Below, in pieces: positions 9,012 through 18,009 of a stretch of 64,000 nt of DNA. A program made the translations under genes and the position numbers. Origin of the DNA: Winogradskyella litoriviva (lineage in GTDB: Bacteria > Bacteroidota > Bacteroidia > Flavobacteriales > Flavobacteriaceae); assembly GCF_013249065.1 (NCBI RefSeq), contig NZ_JABRWQ010000006.1, forward strand, positions 248,001-312,000, in the 5' to 3' direction. The stretch's first letter is position 1. The number at the start of each line of letters is the position of its first letter. Under the pieces are notes generated by a model. It was given only the letters and a program-made list of their open reading frames with translations, was not told the origin of the DNA and ran no database searches.

Positions 9012-10031
9012 TTATAAGGCAGATTTAAACTGCTCTAAGAAACGCACATCGTTCTCACTTAGTAAACGAATATCACTAATTTGGTTAAGTAACATTGCTA
9101 TTCTATCTATTCCCATTCCGAATGCAAAACCTGAATATTCTTTAGAATCAATACCACAGTTTTCTAAAACATTAGGATCAACCATACCACAACCCATAAT
9201 TTCTAACCAACCTGTTCCTTTGGTAATTTTATAATCGGTTTCTGTCTCAAGTCCCCAATATACATCCACTTCTGCACTTGGTTCTGTAAATGGAAAGTAT
9301 GATGGGCGCAATCTAATCTTAGATTTACCAAACATCTCTGTAGTAAAATATTGTAAGGTTTGCTTCAAATCTGCAAAACTTACATCTTTATCAATATACA
9401 ACCCTTCTACTTGGTGAAAAAAACAATGCGAACGCGCAGAAATTGCTTCATTTCTATAAACACGACCAGGCGAAATTGTTCTAATTGGTGGTTTATTGTT
9501 TTCCATATAACGCACTTGTACAGAACTTGTATGGGTACGTAATAAAATATCTGGATCTGTTTGGATGAAGAACGTGTCTTGCATATCTCTTGCTGGATGG
9601 TACTCTGGCAAGTTTAATGCTGTAAAATTATGCCAGTCATCTTCGATTTCTGGACCTTCACTCACATTAAATCCGATACGAGAAAAGATATCAATAATTT
9701 CATTTTTTACAATAGAAATCGGGTGACGTGCACCAATAGCAATTGGTTCTCCAGGACGCGATAAATCACCATAGATTCCTTTATCTTCTTCTTGACTTTC
9801 TAAGGCCTCTTTTAATGCATTTACCTTATCCTCAGCTGTTTTCTTAAGCTGATTAATAGTTTGACCAAATTCTTTCTTTTGATCGTTTGCTACATTTTTA
9901 AACTCAGCAAAATATTCTTTTAAAAGTCCTTTGGACCCTAAATATTTAATTCTAAAGGCTTCAACCTCTTCTTTAGATTGTGCTTTAAAAGCTTCTGCTT
10001 CTGCTATAAGTTCTTTTATCTTATCTATCAT
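9012..10031 (-). CDS. pheS: Phenylalanine-tRNA ligase alpha subunit
   Basis: This is the catalytic alpha subunit of the (alpha-beta)2 enzyme that charges tRNA-Phe. The 339-residue length is normal. An N-terminal coiled-coil arm (residues about 1-90) precedes the class II catalytic core with GARHPI, motif 2 around RTISPGRVYRNE and SHCFFHQVEGLYID, and motif 3 as GFAFGMGIDRIAML near the end. ATG 10031 lies 23 bases after a good -7 box. pheT is not adjacent and must be elsewhere, which is common in Bacteroidota. A strong terminator follows. Confidence 0.97.
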   Translation of the reverse strand: MIDKIKELIAEAEAFKAQSKEEVEAFRIKYLGSKGLLKEYFAEFKNVANDQKKEFGQTINQLKKTAEDKVNALKEALESQEEDKGIYGDLSRPGEPIAIGARHPISIVKNEIIDIFSRIGFNVSEGPEIEDDWHNFTALNLPEYHPARDMQDTFFIQTDPDILLRTHTSSVQVRYMENNKPPIRTISPGRVYRNEAISARSHCFFHQVEGLYIDKDVSFADLKQTLQYFTTEMFGKSKIRLRPSYFPFTEPSAEVDVYWGLETETDYKITKGTGWLEIMGCGMVDPNVLENCGIDSKEYSGFAFGMGIDRIAMLLNQISDIRLLSENDVRFLEQFKSAL

Positions 10032-10053
10032 GATTTCTATTCAAAAACGAGTG

Positions 10054-10061
10054 CAAATTTA
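10054..10061 (-). promoter_or_regulatory. -7 box of pheS
   Basis: TAAATTTG on the minus strand matches TAnnTTTG and lies 23 bases before the pheS start codon, giving a very short leader. No convincing -33 box is visible. Confidence 0.5.
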
Positions 10062-10101
10062 GTTTTTTTTTGCGAGTTATGGTAGCTGTGGCTCTTTGAA
10101 A

Positions 10102-10458
10102 CTACTTTATATATTCGGTTTCTACAAAATAGTTTACAATAGCTTCCTTCATTAAGACACTTTGTTCACCTGCTTTAAGATGAGGCAATTGTGCTAATAC
10201 TTTGTAATGCGGCCAACCATCATCATCTACATAATCGAATTCATAAAACCCATAAGGCTCTAAAACCTTACAGATGGCAATATGCATTAAATCTAACTTG
10301 TGGTCTTTTTTGTATTCGCGATGTAACTGACCAAGCTCTTGCACACCTATAAGGTATATTATAGAATCTAGATCTAAGGTGTCTCCATCTGCAAATTGCT
10401 TAGAGAGTTTTTCTACCACCAAATTCCATCGTTCTTTTAATTGCTCGTCTCTTGCCAT
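10102..10458 (-). CDS. Conserved hypothetical protein, 118 aa
   Basis: A small soluble, acidic protein without signal peptide. It begins MARDEQLKERWNLVVEKLSK, an amphipathic helical start, and contains the distinctive segments LIGVQELGQLHREYKKDHK and YEFDYVDDDGWPHYK. Predicted helices are followed by a short beta/acidic patch. I recognise no enzyme motif. It stands between pheS and cvpA; its stop lies about 70 bases before the pheS start, so read-through into pheS is possible. The gene looks real from its composition and conserved-looking motifs, but its function is unknown. Confidence 0.75.
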   Translation of the reverse strand: MARDEQLKERWNLVVEKLSKQFADGDTLDLDSIIYLIGVQELGQLHREYKKDHKLDLMHIAICKVLEPYGFYEFDYVDDDGWPHYKVLAQLPHLKAGEQSVLMKEAIVNYFVETEYIK

Positions 10459-10661
10459 ATCTACTTCCCTAATAAGGAGAATTTCTTTAATTATTATACT
10501 TTTTTCTAAAATTCAAAGTTAAGAAACTAATGTATCTCAAATGTGATATTATTTTAAAATGAACAAAAAAGAATCTATTTCTTTAGTTCTAAAAAACTAG
10601 GGCAACAGTAACAAAAAATCATGAACATAGATTTATAAAATTTCAACTTAAAAAAATCATG

Positions 10662-10669
10662 TATTTTTG
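10662..10669 (+). promoter_or_regulatory. -7 box of cvpA
   Basis: TATTTTTG fits TAnnTTTG, 18 bases before the cvpA start codon. No clear -33 TTTG at the expected distance. Confidence 0.45.
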
Positions 10670-10686
10670 TCTTAAACACTAACACT

Positions 10687-11199
10687 ATGAGTATTATTGA
10701 TATCATTTTAGCTGCACTTTTGTTATTCGGATTTATTCGTGGTTTATTTAAAGGGCTTTTTGTTGAAGTTGCTTCTCTAGTTGCTTTGGTTTTGGGTGTT
10801 TATGGTGCTATTCATTTTAGTGGTTTTGCTGCAGAATTTTTAGAGCCAAAAGTAGATTGGAATGAAAAGACCATCAATATTGTTGCTTTTGCCATCACTT
10901 TTGTAGTTATAGTCCTTGCTATTGGTTTAGCTGGTAAAGCACTAACCAAACTAGCAGATTTTGCTGCTTTAGGCATTATTAATAAATTAGCTGGTGGTGT
11001 TTTTGGTGCATTAAAAATAGGAATGATTCTAAGTATTTTATTAATTGTATTCCATAAAATGAATAATACCCTTCCTTTTATGGAACAAGAAGACCTAGAG
11101 GAGAGTATGCTTTATAAGCCTGTAAAATCTTTGGCTCCAATGATTTTTCCTAATATTATAAAGAGTCAAAACGAAGAGAGCGCTGCAGACCAGGTATAA
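10687..11199 (+). CDS. CvpA family inner-membrane protein
   Basis: A 170-residue protein with four hydrophobic membrane segments (about residues 3-22, 25-45, 62-85 and 105-123). The opening IDIILAALLLFGFIRGLFKG is characteristic of CvpA, a widespread envelope protein first linked to colicin V production in E. coli. The C-terminal tail is soluble and acidic. It is a single gene with its own -7 box and ends in a bidirectional terminator shared with the carbonic anhydrase operon. Confidence 0.88.
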   Translation: MSIIDIILAALLLFGFIRGLFKGLFVEVASLVALVLGVYGAIHFSGFAAEFLEPKVDWNEKTINIVAFAITFVVIVLAIGLAGKALTKLADFAALGIINKLAGGVFGALKIGMILSILLIVFHKMNNTLPFMEQEDLEESMLYKPVKSLAPMIFPNIIKSQNEESAADQV

Positions 11200-11228
11200 A
11201 AAAAGCCACTCTTTTGAATGGCTTTTTT
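11199..11228. terminator. Bidirectional terminator between cvpA and the carbonic anhydrase operon
   Basis: AAAAAAGCCA and TGGCTTTTTT form a stem around a ten-base loop, with A- and T-runs on both sides. It begins at the cvpA stop codon and ends next to the stop codon of the convergent gene, so it serves both. Confidence 0.85.
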
Positions 11229-11229
11229 A

Positions 11230-11856
11230 TTAATCTAAATGATAAATTTCCATAATATCATTTAAGTATTTTTCGAAATCTATTTTTAGATCTATGAGTT
11301 TGCCTGTATGAACATCAAACACCCAACCGTGCACTTTTAGACCACGATCTCTAAATGCTTTTTGTACAGCTGCTGTTTTAATAAGATTAACACATTGCTC
11401 TTTAACATTAAGTTCTACTAAACGATCATATTTCTTAGATTCATCTTTAATAGCATTAAGTTCATCTCTGTGCATTCTATATACATCCCTAATATTTCTT
11501 AGCCAACCATTTAAAACACCCAAATCTGCAGACTGCATAGCAGCTTTTACACCTCCACATTCATAATGGCCACATACAACGACATGATTAACCTTTAGGT
11601 GTGTAACCGCATAATTAACTACAGACATTCCGTTGGCATCTGTACCAACAATCATATTAGCAATATTTCTGTGAACAAAAACATCACCTGGACCTAAACC
11701 CATGAGTTCTTCAGCTGCAACACGACTATCTGAACAACCTATAAATAATAATTCTGGATTTTGCCCTTTACCTAATTCTTCAAAAAAATGAGCATTAACA
11801 GCTAACTTAGCTTTTATCCAATCTTCGTTATTCTTAAATACCTTATCGATTTTCAT
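11230..11856 (-). CDS. Beta-class carbonic anhydrase 1
   Basis: A 208-residue cytosolic enzyme interconverting CO2 and bicarbonate. The zinc ligands and catalytic dyad are all present: Cys41, Asp43 and Arg45 in GCSDSR, then His97 and Cys100 in CGHYECGG. The family signature VHRNIANM is also intact, so it should be active. It follows the SulP transporter gene by 6 bases and is the last gene of the inorganic-carbon locus, suggesting that imported bicarbonate and CO2 are equilibrated here. It is clearly different from carbonic anhydrase 2 in the same locus and not a recent copy. Confidence 0.95.
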   Translation of the reverse strand: MKIDKVFKNNEDWIKAKLAVNAHFFEELGKGQNPELLFIGCSDSRVAAEELMGLGPGDVFVHRNIANMIVGTDANGMSVVNYAVTHLKVNHVVVCGHYECGGVKAAMQSADLGVLNGWLRNIRDVYRMHRDELNAIKDESKKYDRLVELNVKEQCVNLIKTAAVQKAFRDRGLKVHGWVFDVHTGKLIDLKIDFEKYLNDIMEIYHLD

Positions 11857-11862
11857 AATAGT

Positions 11863-13737
11863 CTAATATTCGTCTTTTACATTAAATTTTATCCACTGTA
11901 GGCAAGATTTAAAATCTTCGAAAATATGCTCGTTTGGTATGAAATCTGGAATAATATCAATACGCTCCATCATATATCTAGGTTGATTTAATAAACCTAC
12001 AAATAAAACTTCAACATCATTCCTTTTTAAATCTTGTAACATATCTTCCATAGCATATAGACCTGATTGATCCATGTACTGCATTCTTCCTAGTCTTAAA
12101 ATAACGGTTTTTGCTGTTTTAGGAATTTGTTCTGTTAAAGCTTGAAAATCGCTAGTAGAACCAAAAAATAAAGGTCCTTTTAAATGTTTTATAAAAACTT
12201 CTTCTTTTAAGTTTGAAGGAAATTCACCTTCATCATCCCAAGATTCTTCTTTTAAAGATTTTACGTCAGAACGTTCTGCAGTTAAATCTCCTATTTTCTT
12301 CATAAACATCAGTGAAGCAATGACCAAACCAATACCTACTGCAAAGATTAAATCCCAAAACGTAGAGAGTACTAACACTACTAGCATTATTAAAACTTCT
12401 GAACTTAATCTAAGTGGTCCTAATTTTATATCTTTTGGCAAATACGGAATTGCTTTTAATCCTTTATAATCCATAACACCAATACCAACTGTTATTAAAA
12501 TACCTGCTAAAACAGCAGCCGGAATTAAAGAAGCAACATCACTTAAAGCAAGCATAATTAACAACAGCATTACACCTGCAATCATACCAGACAACTTAGT
12601 TTTTCCTCCTGCATTAATATTTACGACAGTTCTAATTGTTGCACCTGCACCAGGTATACCACCAAAGATTGCTGCAATACTATTACCTATTCCTTGCCCA
12701 ATTAATTCTTTGTTTGGCTTGTGCTTTGTTTTAGTCATATTATCCGCAACAACACTTGTTAATAGCGAATCAATTGCTCCTAATAAGGATAACGTTAATG
12801 CAGTAAAAATATATGGCGTTATACTACCCAAACTAAATCCTGTAAACATTTCTAAACGAGGTATTGGTATACCTCCAGGGATTTTAGAAATTGGTATATA
12901 ATTGTATTGTGTCCAATGTGCCATTCCATAAGCGATACCAGACATTACAACCAAGGCTACCAAAGTACTTGGAATAACTGTTGTAATGCGCTTAAATCCA
13001 TAAATAATAAATATAGTTCCTATAGCTAAAATCAATTCTACCCATTTGATATTTTTTAGGGCTCTCGGTAGTACTTTAATTGCACCTATAGTTCCTGAAG
13101 CCTCCTTTGCCGCTAAAGTTTCGGATTCTTTCTTAATATCATTTGGCGAAATTACCTTAGCCCTTTCTATGGTTTCTTTAAAATTCTCAAGAACCAAAAT
13201 TCCTTCACCTGCTTCTTCCTTTAAAATGTTTTCTAGAATAACTTCTTCAGCTTGTGGTTTAAATGAATTAACAAAGGCCTCATCTTCTTTAGGATAATAA
13301 CCTAAAGATGGTAATATTTGCGTTAATAGAATAATAACACCAATCGCTGTCATAAAACCAGAAACTACCGGATAAGGAATATATCTAATGTATTTACCAA
13401 CACCAATAAAACCTAACCCAATTTGTATAAGACCTGCTAATAAAAATACCGTTAAAATTGCTGGTAACGCCTTTTCTACACTACCATCATTTGTAGCAAC
13501 AATACCTGCTATAATCACCATACTCACAGCTGTCATAGGTGCTGTTGGCCCAGAAATTTGTGTTGCGGTTCCGCCAAAAAGGGCTGCAAAAAAACTTATA
13601 AAAATTGCACCATAAAGTCCTGCTTCTGGCCCTAAACCCGAAGAAACTCCAAATGCCAATGCTAATGGTAAGGCTACAATACCTGCTGTAATACCTCCAA
13701 ATGCATCTCCTTTGATATTTGAAAATAAATTCTTCAT
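11863..13737 (-). CDS. SulP family anion transporter with STAS domain (SulP1)
   Basis: A 624-residue inner-membrane transporter. The N-terminal SulP signature (DAFGGITAGIVALPLALAFG) opens a membrane core of about 10-14 helices. A C-terminal cytosolic STAS domain lies at about 520-615 (RMQYMDQSGLYAMEDML). SulP proteins carry sulfate, bicarbonate or other anions; the adjoining carbonic anhydrase makes bicarbonate the likeliest substrate, which is inference. A hydrophilic, Glu/Lys-rich stretch of roughly 80 residues (about 148-232) interrupts the membrane core and is absent from SulP2 in this locus. Upstream gap to the DUF2490 gene is 68 bases. Confidence 0.92.
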   Translation of the reverse strand: MKNLFSNIKGDAFGGITAGIVALPLALAFGVSSGLGPEAGLYGAIFISFFAALFGGTATQISGPTAPMTAVSMVIIAGIVATNDGSVEKALPAILTVFLLAGLIQIGLGFIGVGKYIRYIPYPVVSGFMTAIGVIILLTQILPSLGYYPKEDEAFVNSFKPQAEEVILENILKEEAGEGILVLENFKETIERAKVISPNDIKKESETLAAKEASGTIGAIKVLPRALKNIKWVELILAIGTIFIIYGFKRITTVIPSTLVALVVMSGIAYGMAHWTQYNYIPISKIPGGIPIPRLEMFTGFSLGSITPYIFTALTLSLLGAIDSLLTSVVADNMTKTKHKPNKELIGQGIGNSIAAIFGGIPGAGATIRTVVNINAGGKTKLSGMIAGVMLLLIMLALSDVASLIPAAVLAGILITVGIGVMDYKGLKAIPYLPKDIKLGPLRLSSEVLIMLVVLVLSTFWDLIFAVGIGLVIASLMFMKKIGDLTAERSDVKSLKEESWDDEGEFPSNLKEEVFIKHLKGPLFFGSTSDFQALTEQIPKTAKTVILRLGRMQYMDQSGLYAMEDMLQDLKRNDVEVLFVGLLNQPRYMMERIDIIPDFIPNEHIFEDFKSCLQWIKFNVKDEY

Positions 13738-13805
13738 AGTTTAACTTTGAGTTTATTTAGCGCTTTTTAAATTTAAAGAAAATAACCTTAAGATTTTAAC
13801 GAAAT

Positions 13806-14492
13806 TTAAAAATTTACAAATGCTATTAAATTAATCTGATCTCTTCCAGATGTTTCAAAAAACTGGTTCATATAGCCTAGTTCTAATTTTAAATTATCCG
13901 AAAACTTATAGCCTAAGCCTCCATAAACTCTGTTTCTATCAAAAATTGAAGATTTTGTATTCAAAAAAATCTCATTATATGCAGAAAGATACAGTGGGTT
14001 GTTACCATCTTCTTTGTACTGAAGCGGTATATTAATTCCTAAAAAATATCGAAATCTCATTTTAAAATCATCTTCTACAAATCGTTGTTCAAAACGGTAA
14101 CGATGACTTATTCTTATGTTACTTATATTCTGTTTTGTTGTAAACTGCTGAAAAATTCGATGTTCGTTTACAGCAAATTTATCGTCTGTATTATTAATAT
14201 AATTTTCCGATAATATATAACCATAACCAAGTAATATATTGTTATTGTTTTCGGTTAAATTATAACCGATACCAGTTCTTAATAGTAACTGTTCTAAATC
14301 TCCTAATGCATTATAGTTTCTATACTGGACCTCATTATGGATATTCCATTTAGAATTTAATTTTTTGTTACCAATGTATATTAACCAATTTCCTAAATTT
14401 CCATCTTGGCACATTGCAAAAAAAGGCAACACTAATGCAATGATTAGTGTTGCTTTTTTACTTTTCAATTTTAATCTAAATTGACTCATCAA
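13806..14492 (-). CDS. DUF2490 outer-membrane protein
   Basis: A 228-residue exported protein with a signal peptide ending near ALVLPFFAMCQ. The mature part has alternating beta strands with many aromatic residues (GNWLIYIGNKKLNSKWNIHN, RHRIFQQFTTKQ-like segments) and ends in a typical outer-membrane terminal strand ending in phenylalanine (LIAFVNF). This matches the DUF2490 family of small barrels. It lies within the inorganic-carbon locus, 14 bases after carbonic anhydrase 2, so a role as an outer-membrane passage for small anions is a possible but unproven guess. Confidence 0.82.
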   Translation of the reverse strand: MMSQFRLKLKSKKATLIIALVLPFFAMCQDGNLGNWLIYIGNKKLNSKWNIHNEVQYRNYNALGDLEQLLLRTGIGYNLTENNNNILLGYGYILSENYINNTDDKFAVNEHRIFQQFTTKQNISNIRISHRYRFEQRFVEDDFKMRFRYFLGINIPLQYKEDGNNPLYLSAYNEIFLNTKSSIFDRNRVYGGLGYKFSDNLKLELGYMNQFFETSGRDQINLIAFVNF

Positions 14493-14506
14493 TTAGCGGT
14501 TTTGTA

Positions 14507-15133
14507 TTAGTAAAACTCAACTGCACCTGTATTGATATCGTACATTGCTCCAATAATTTTTATCTCTCCATTTTTCTCCATCTCAGTTAATATTGGGCTT
14601 TCTGCATGTATTCTGTCTATAGTTAATTCAACATTTTTCTTAGAAACTTCATCAACAAAATCTAAATTTTTAGATGTTCTTAAATTTTCATCTTTAGGTT
14701 CTGTTACCGCATTTACTGCTGGTGTAATTTTTTCTATTAACTTAGTTAAATTACCCATTTCTGCATGGTCGCACGCTCCTTTTACGGCTCCACAACTAGT
14801 ATGTCCTAGGACTACAATTAGTTTTGTTCCTGCTAATTTACAAGCAAATTCCATGCTTCCTAAAATATCTTCATTTACAAAATTACCTGCAATTCGTACG
14901 CTAAATATATCACCTAATCCTTGATCAAAAATCAGCTCTGCTGATACTCTAGAATCTATACAACTTAATATTGTTGCAAATGGAAATTGGCCATCACTTG
15001 TGTCGTTTACTTGTTCTAAAAGATTTCTATTTGCTTTTAAATTATCTTGAAATCTTTTATTTCCTTCTTGTAAATATTGTAATGACTTTTCTGGAGTCAT
15101 TGTTGCTTGGGTTTCTCTTGTATGTGCTTTCAT
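14507..15133 (-). CDS. Beta-class carbonic anhydrase 2
   Basis: A 208-residue beta-carbonic anhydrase of a different subtype from carbonic anhydrase 1. Zinc and catalytic residues are present: Cys58, Asp60 and Arg62 in SCIDSR, and His111 with Cys114 in LGHTSCGAVKGAC. It has an N-terminal helical arm (TPEKSLQYLQEGNKRF) typical of the clade that includes many bacterial stand-alone enzymes. I see no signal peptide, so it should be cytosolic. It lies between the Usp-like gene (36 bases) and the DUF2490 gene (14 bases) in the same direction. Confidence 0.95.
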   Translation of the reverse strand: MKAHTRETQATMTPEKSLQYLQEGNKRFQDNLKANRNLLEQVNDTSDGQFPFATILSCIDSRVSAELIFDQGLGDIFSVRIAGNFVNEDILGSMEFACKLAGTKLIVVLGHTSCGAVKGACDHAEMGNLTKLIEKITPAVNAVTEPKDENLRTSKNLDFVDEVSKKNVELTIDRIHAESPILTEMEKNGEIKIIGAMYDINTGAVEFY

Positions 15134-15169
15134 AATTATATGTTTTGTATGTGTTAATATTTAATTTTA

Positions 15170-15976
15170 TTACGCTTCAGATACTAACAACGAAACATTT
15201 AACTTGCTTACTACTTCCTTTAATGATGTTTCAGCATTTATTGTGTTATTTGTTTTGCTAGTCGTGCGATCAACACATAATAAATTGATGTTATTTTTTT
15301 GTAAATACGAAGAAAGAGTGGTCATTGTATTGTCATTTTGATCAAAAACATATTCCACCATTTTCGTTTCTTTTAATTCAGTTGTATTTGTAGTTTCATT
15401 TTGACTATTAAGGATTCTAAAAGATTTTAATGGTGCTTTTGTATGCGTTATTATATCATTAGAAAACTCAGTATTAAAAATTTTATTAGAGCCATTTAAA
15501 ACACCTAATGTCATTTTTTCATTTGGCACTAAAGCGTTTTCATTGGAAGAAATCATTATAATTCCTTTAAATTTCTTTAATATAAAACGCGTAATACTAT
15601 CGCCAATTAGTTTAAATGAAGAAGAATCACGTTGACCTAAAACTATAATATCTGGCTTATAATGTTCTATTTGCTTTTGAATTTCTTCTTTAACATTACC
15701 AAATTCATAACTACCATTAATTTTTACATTATATGTTTTAGAATAGTCCTTTACTAAAGCATCAATTGTTTTTTTGGTATTGTTATGTTCTTCATTTAAA
15801 GTTCTCATTGCTGTAAATTGATTGTCTCTTTTTACAACATCAATATGCTTTTTTACATGAAATAATGCTATTTCTGCATTAACCATTTTAGCCAAACTTA
15901 CACTACTTTTTAAAGCTGTATCAACAGTCTTTTTTAAGTCTGAAAGTACCAAGATTTTATATTTATAGGTTTCCAT
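15170..15976 (-). CDS. Universal stress protein (UspA) family-like protein
   Basis: A 268-residue soluble protein with a tandem Usp-like architecture. The N-terminal half begins YKYKILVLSDLKKTVDTALK, followed by a helix and the strand ALFHVKKH; the segment DIIVLGQRDSSSF with a nearby SITRFILKKF corresponds to the nucleotide-binding end of a Usp domain, although the classical G-2x-G-9x-G loop is degenerate. The second half (residues about 150-268) is more divergent. Its position 8 bases after SulP2 suggests a regulatory role towards the transporter, as Usp-like domains are often associated with transporters. That role is inference. Confidence 0.72.
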   Translation of the reverse strand: METYKYKILVLSDLKKTVDTALKSSVSLAKMVNAEIALFHVKKHIDVVKRDNQFTAMRTLNEEHNNTKKTIDALVKDYSKTYNVKINGSYEFGNVKEEIQKQIEHYKPDIIVLGQRDSSSFKLIGDSITRFILKKFKGIIMISSNENALVPNEKMTLGVLNGSNKIFNTEFSNDIITHTKAPLKSFRILNSQNETTNTTELKETKMVEYVFDQNDNTMTTLSSYLQKNNINLLCVDRTTSKTNNTINAETSLKEVVSKLNVSLLVSEA

Positions 15977-15983
15977 GGCCTTT

Positions 15984-17576
15984 TTAACTTAAACTTATAC
16001 TTGATTTAGGTCTTAGTTGAAAAAACTCAATAAAACTAGGTGGATTTTCAACAATACCTCTTTTTGAAATTAACTTAATATCAATATTTCTTTCTTTAGC
16101 CTTAAATGCAAAATCCTCTAATATTTCAATTATATCGTAATCTAGGTATCTCGTTTTAGTAACATCGAACTCTAAATAAGTATCTCTTGGTAAACTATCT
16201 AATTCTTTTAAAATTGCACCTTTATTGAAGAAGGTAACTTCTTCTGCAAGTTCCATTTTAATTTTATGTTTTCCGTTACTGTTATCTTCAATATGAAGGA
16301 AATGAGAGTTTTGGTAGCTCTTTAATAATATCACTACAATTCCTACCAACATACCTAAACCAATACCAACCAACAGGTCTGTAAATACAATTCCGAAAAC
16401 CGTTACAAAAAATGGCACTGATTGTTTCCAACCTAATTTATACATTTTTTTGAATAGTGCTGGTTTAGCAAGCTTATATCCTACAATTAAAAGTATTGCT
16501 GCTAATACAGATAAGGGTATCTGATTTAACAATCTTGGAATTAATATTACCGAAATAAGCAATAAAAATCCATGAATAATTGCGGACATTTTACTTTTAC
16601 CTCCAGACTGTATATTAGCAGAACTTCTTACAATTACCTGTGTAATAGGCAAACCACCTACTAAACCAGATAAAATATTACCTGTACCTTGTGCTAATAA
16701 TTCTCTATTTGTTGGTGTTACATTTTTATCTGGATCTAATTTGTCTGTGGCTTCAACACATAAAAGTGTTTCTAAACTCGCAACCAAAGCAATAGTAAAA
16801 GCAACAACCCAAACTTCTGGGTTTGTTATTGCTGCAAAATTTGGAAAACTAAATTGACCAATAAAAGAATCTATACTATCTGGAACAGGTACACTTACTA
16901 AGTGTGTTGATGCTATTGCAAGACTGTCACTAGACTGGGTTAACGTGTAAAATATTATACCTACCACTACAGCTACTAATGGTCCTTGGATAATCTCAAA
17001 AAACTTTCCTTTTTTTGATAATACATTTCCCCAAAGCAGTAAAATACCTAAGGATATAATTCCTATTAAGGCAGATCCTATTTGTATGTGATTAAGTGTG
17101 TTTAATATTTCTGAAAATGTATTCTCTCCATCAACTTGGATAAAAGCAAAATCTCCTTCTGGATCAGCATCGTAACCAAAAAAATGTGGAATCTGTTTTA
17201 AAATAATAATGATACCTATACCTGTAAGCATACCTTTAATTACAGACGACGGAAAATAATAGCCAATAATTCCGGCCTTTAAAAACCCAAAAATTAACTG
17301 AATGATACCACCTAAAACTACAGCGACTAAAAAGTTCTCATAACCACCTAAAGTCCCAATTGCGGTTAATACAATTGCGGCTAAACCTGCGGCTGGTCCA
17401 CTAACACCTATTTTAGATCCACTTAAGGATCCAACCACAATTCCTCCAATAATACCAGCAATTAAACCAGAGAAAAGAGGTGCTCCACTGGCTAAAGCAA
17501 TACCTAAACATAATGGTAATGCAACGAAAAATACAACGACACTTGCAGGCAAGTCGTTTTTTAATGTTTTAAACAT
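15984..17576 (-). CDS. SulP family anion transporter (SulP2)
   Basis: A 530-residue inner-membrane transporter with the SulP core (LPASVVVFFVALPLCLGIAL at the start, GPAAGLAAIV, and TQVIVRSSANIQSGGKSKMS later). The C-terminal cytosolic STAS-like domain is short (about 440-525, with YLEFDVTKTRYLDYDIIEIL). It resembles bacterial transporters genetically linked to carbonic anhydrases. It heads the leftward gene run SulP2, Usp-like, carbonic anhydrase 2, DUF2490, SulP1, carbonic anhydrase 1. Bicarbonate is the likely substrate from context only. Confidence 0.92.
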   Translation of the reverse strand: MFKTLKNDLPASVVVFFVALPLCLGIALASGAPLFSGLIAGIIGGIVVGSLSGSKIGVSGPAAGLAAIVLTAIGTLGGYENFLVAVVLGGIIQLIFGFLKAGIIGYYFPSSVIKGMLTGIGIIIILKQIPHFFGYDADPEGDFAFIQVDGENTFSEILNTLNHIQIGSALIGIISLGILLLWGNVLSKKGKFFEIIQGPLVAVVVGIIFYTLTQSSDSLAIASTHLVSVPVPDSIDSFIGQFSFPNFAAITNPEVWVVAFTIALVASLETLLCVEATDKLDPDKNVTPTNRELLAQGTGNILSGLVGGLPITQVIVRSSANIQSGGKSKMSAIIHGFLLLISVILIPRLLNQIPLSVLAAILLIVGYKLAKPALFKKMYKLGWKQSVPFFVTVFGIVFTDLLVGIGLGMLVGIVVILLKSYQNSHFLHIEDNSNGKHKIKMELAEEVTFFNKGAILKELDSLPRDTYLEFDVTKTRYLDYDIIEILEDFAFKAKERNIDIKLISKRGIVENPPSFIEFFQLRPKSSISLS

Positions 17577-17665
17577 TTATTGAATGATTTTATACTATTG
17601 AAACAATTTCAACAGTTATTTTAATATTTATTTAATAGGATTATAACATCCCAACGAAAAAAATA

Positions 17666-17962
17666 TTAAATAAAATCGGGAGGTGGTGATATAAGGTTTA
17701 AATGAGGTATGGGATAATTTTTAAAAGTATATTCTATAAGATCAGTATTAACTTGATCCTCAAAAAAACTATCACAATCTTGACTAGAATGCTCAAAAAC
17801 CAATTTTACACTATGGCTTTCCTCTTCTTCTTCGGTAATACTATAAAAACATGTTACATCAATAGAGTCATCTATAGATAAAATAATTGTAGGCGCAGAA
17901 ATTAATGCCATTAATACAATGGTAAAAAATACTGCTGACCTATATTTATAGTTCTGAAACAT
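17666..17962 (-). CDS. Small membrane-anchored protein upstream of SulP2, 98 aa
   Basis: The N-terminus is one hydrophobic segment (SAVFFTIVLMALISAPTIIL, about residues 9-28) that acts as signal anchor or signal peptide. The mature part is acidic (EEEEES) with two cysteines (Cys38 in VTCFYS and Cys63 in SQDCDSF), then ends in a proline-rich tail YPIPHLNLISPPPDF. No known domain is recognised. It lies 89 bases upstream of SulP2 on the same strand and 48 bases after batE. It is probably the first gene of the inorganic-carbon locus, and could be a sensor or accessory protein, but nothing in the sequence proves that. Confidence 0.65.
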   Translation of the reverse strand: MFQNYKYRSAVFFTIVLMALISAPTIILSIDDSIDVTCFYSITEEEEESHSVKLVFEHSSQDCDSFFEDQVNTDLIEYTFKNYPIPHLNLISPPPDFI

Positions 17963-17981
17963 AAGCGGTAAATATAATATT

Positions 17982-18008
17982 AAGAATTTAACATACTGTT
18001 AAATTCTT
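17982..18008. promoter_or_regulatory. Perfect 12+12 bp inverted repeat after batE
   Basis: AAGAATTTAACA-TAC-TGTTAAATTCTT begins one base after the batE stop codon and ends 20 bases before the start of the 98-residue protein gene. It lacks a following T-tract, so it could be either a weak terminator for the Bat operon or an operator for the inorganic-carbon locus. Confidence 0.6.
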
Positions 18009-18009
18009 T

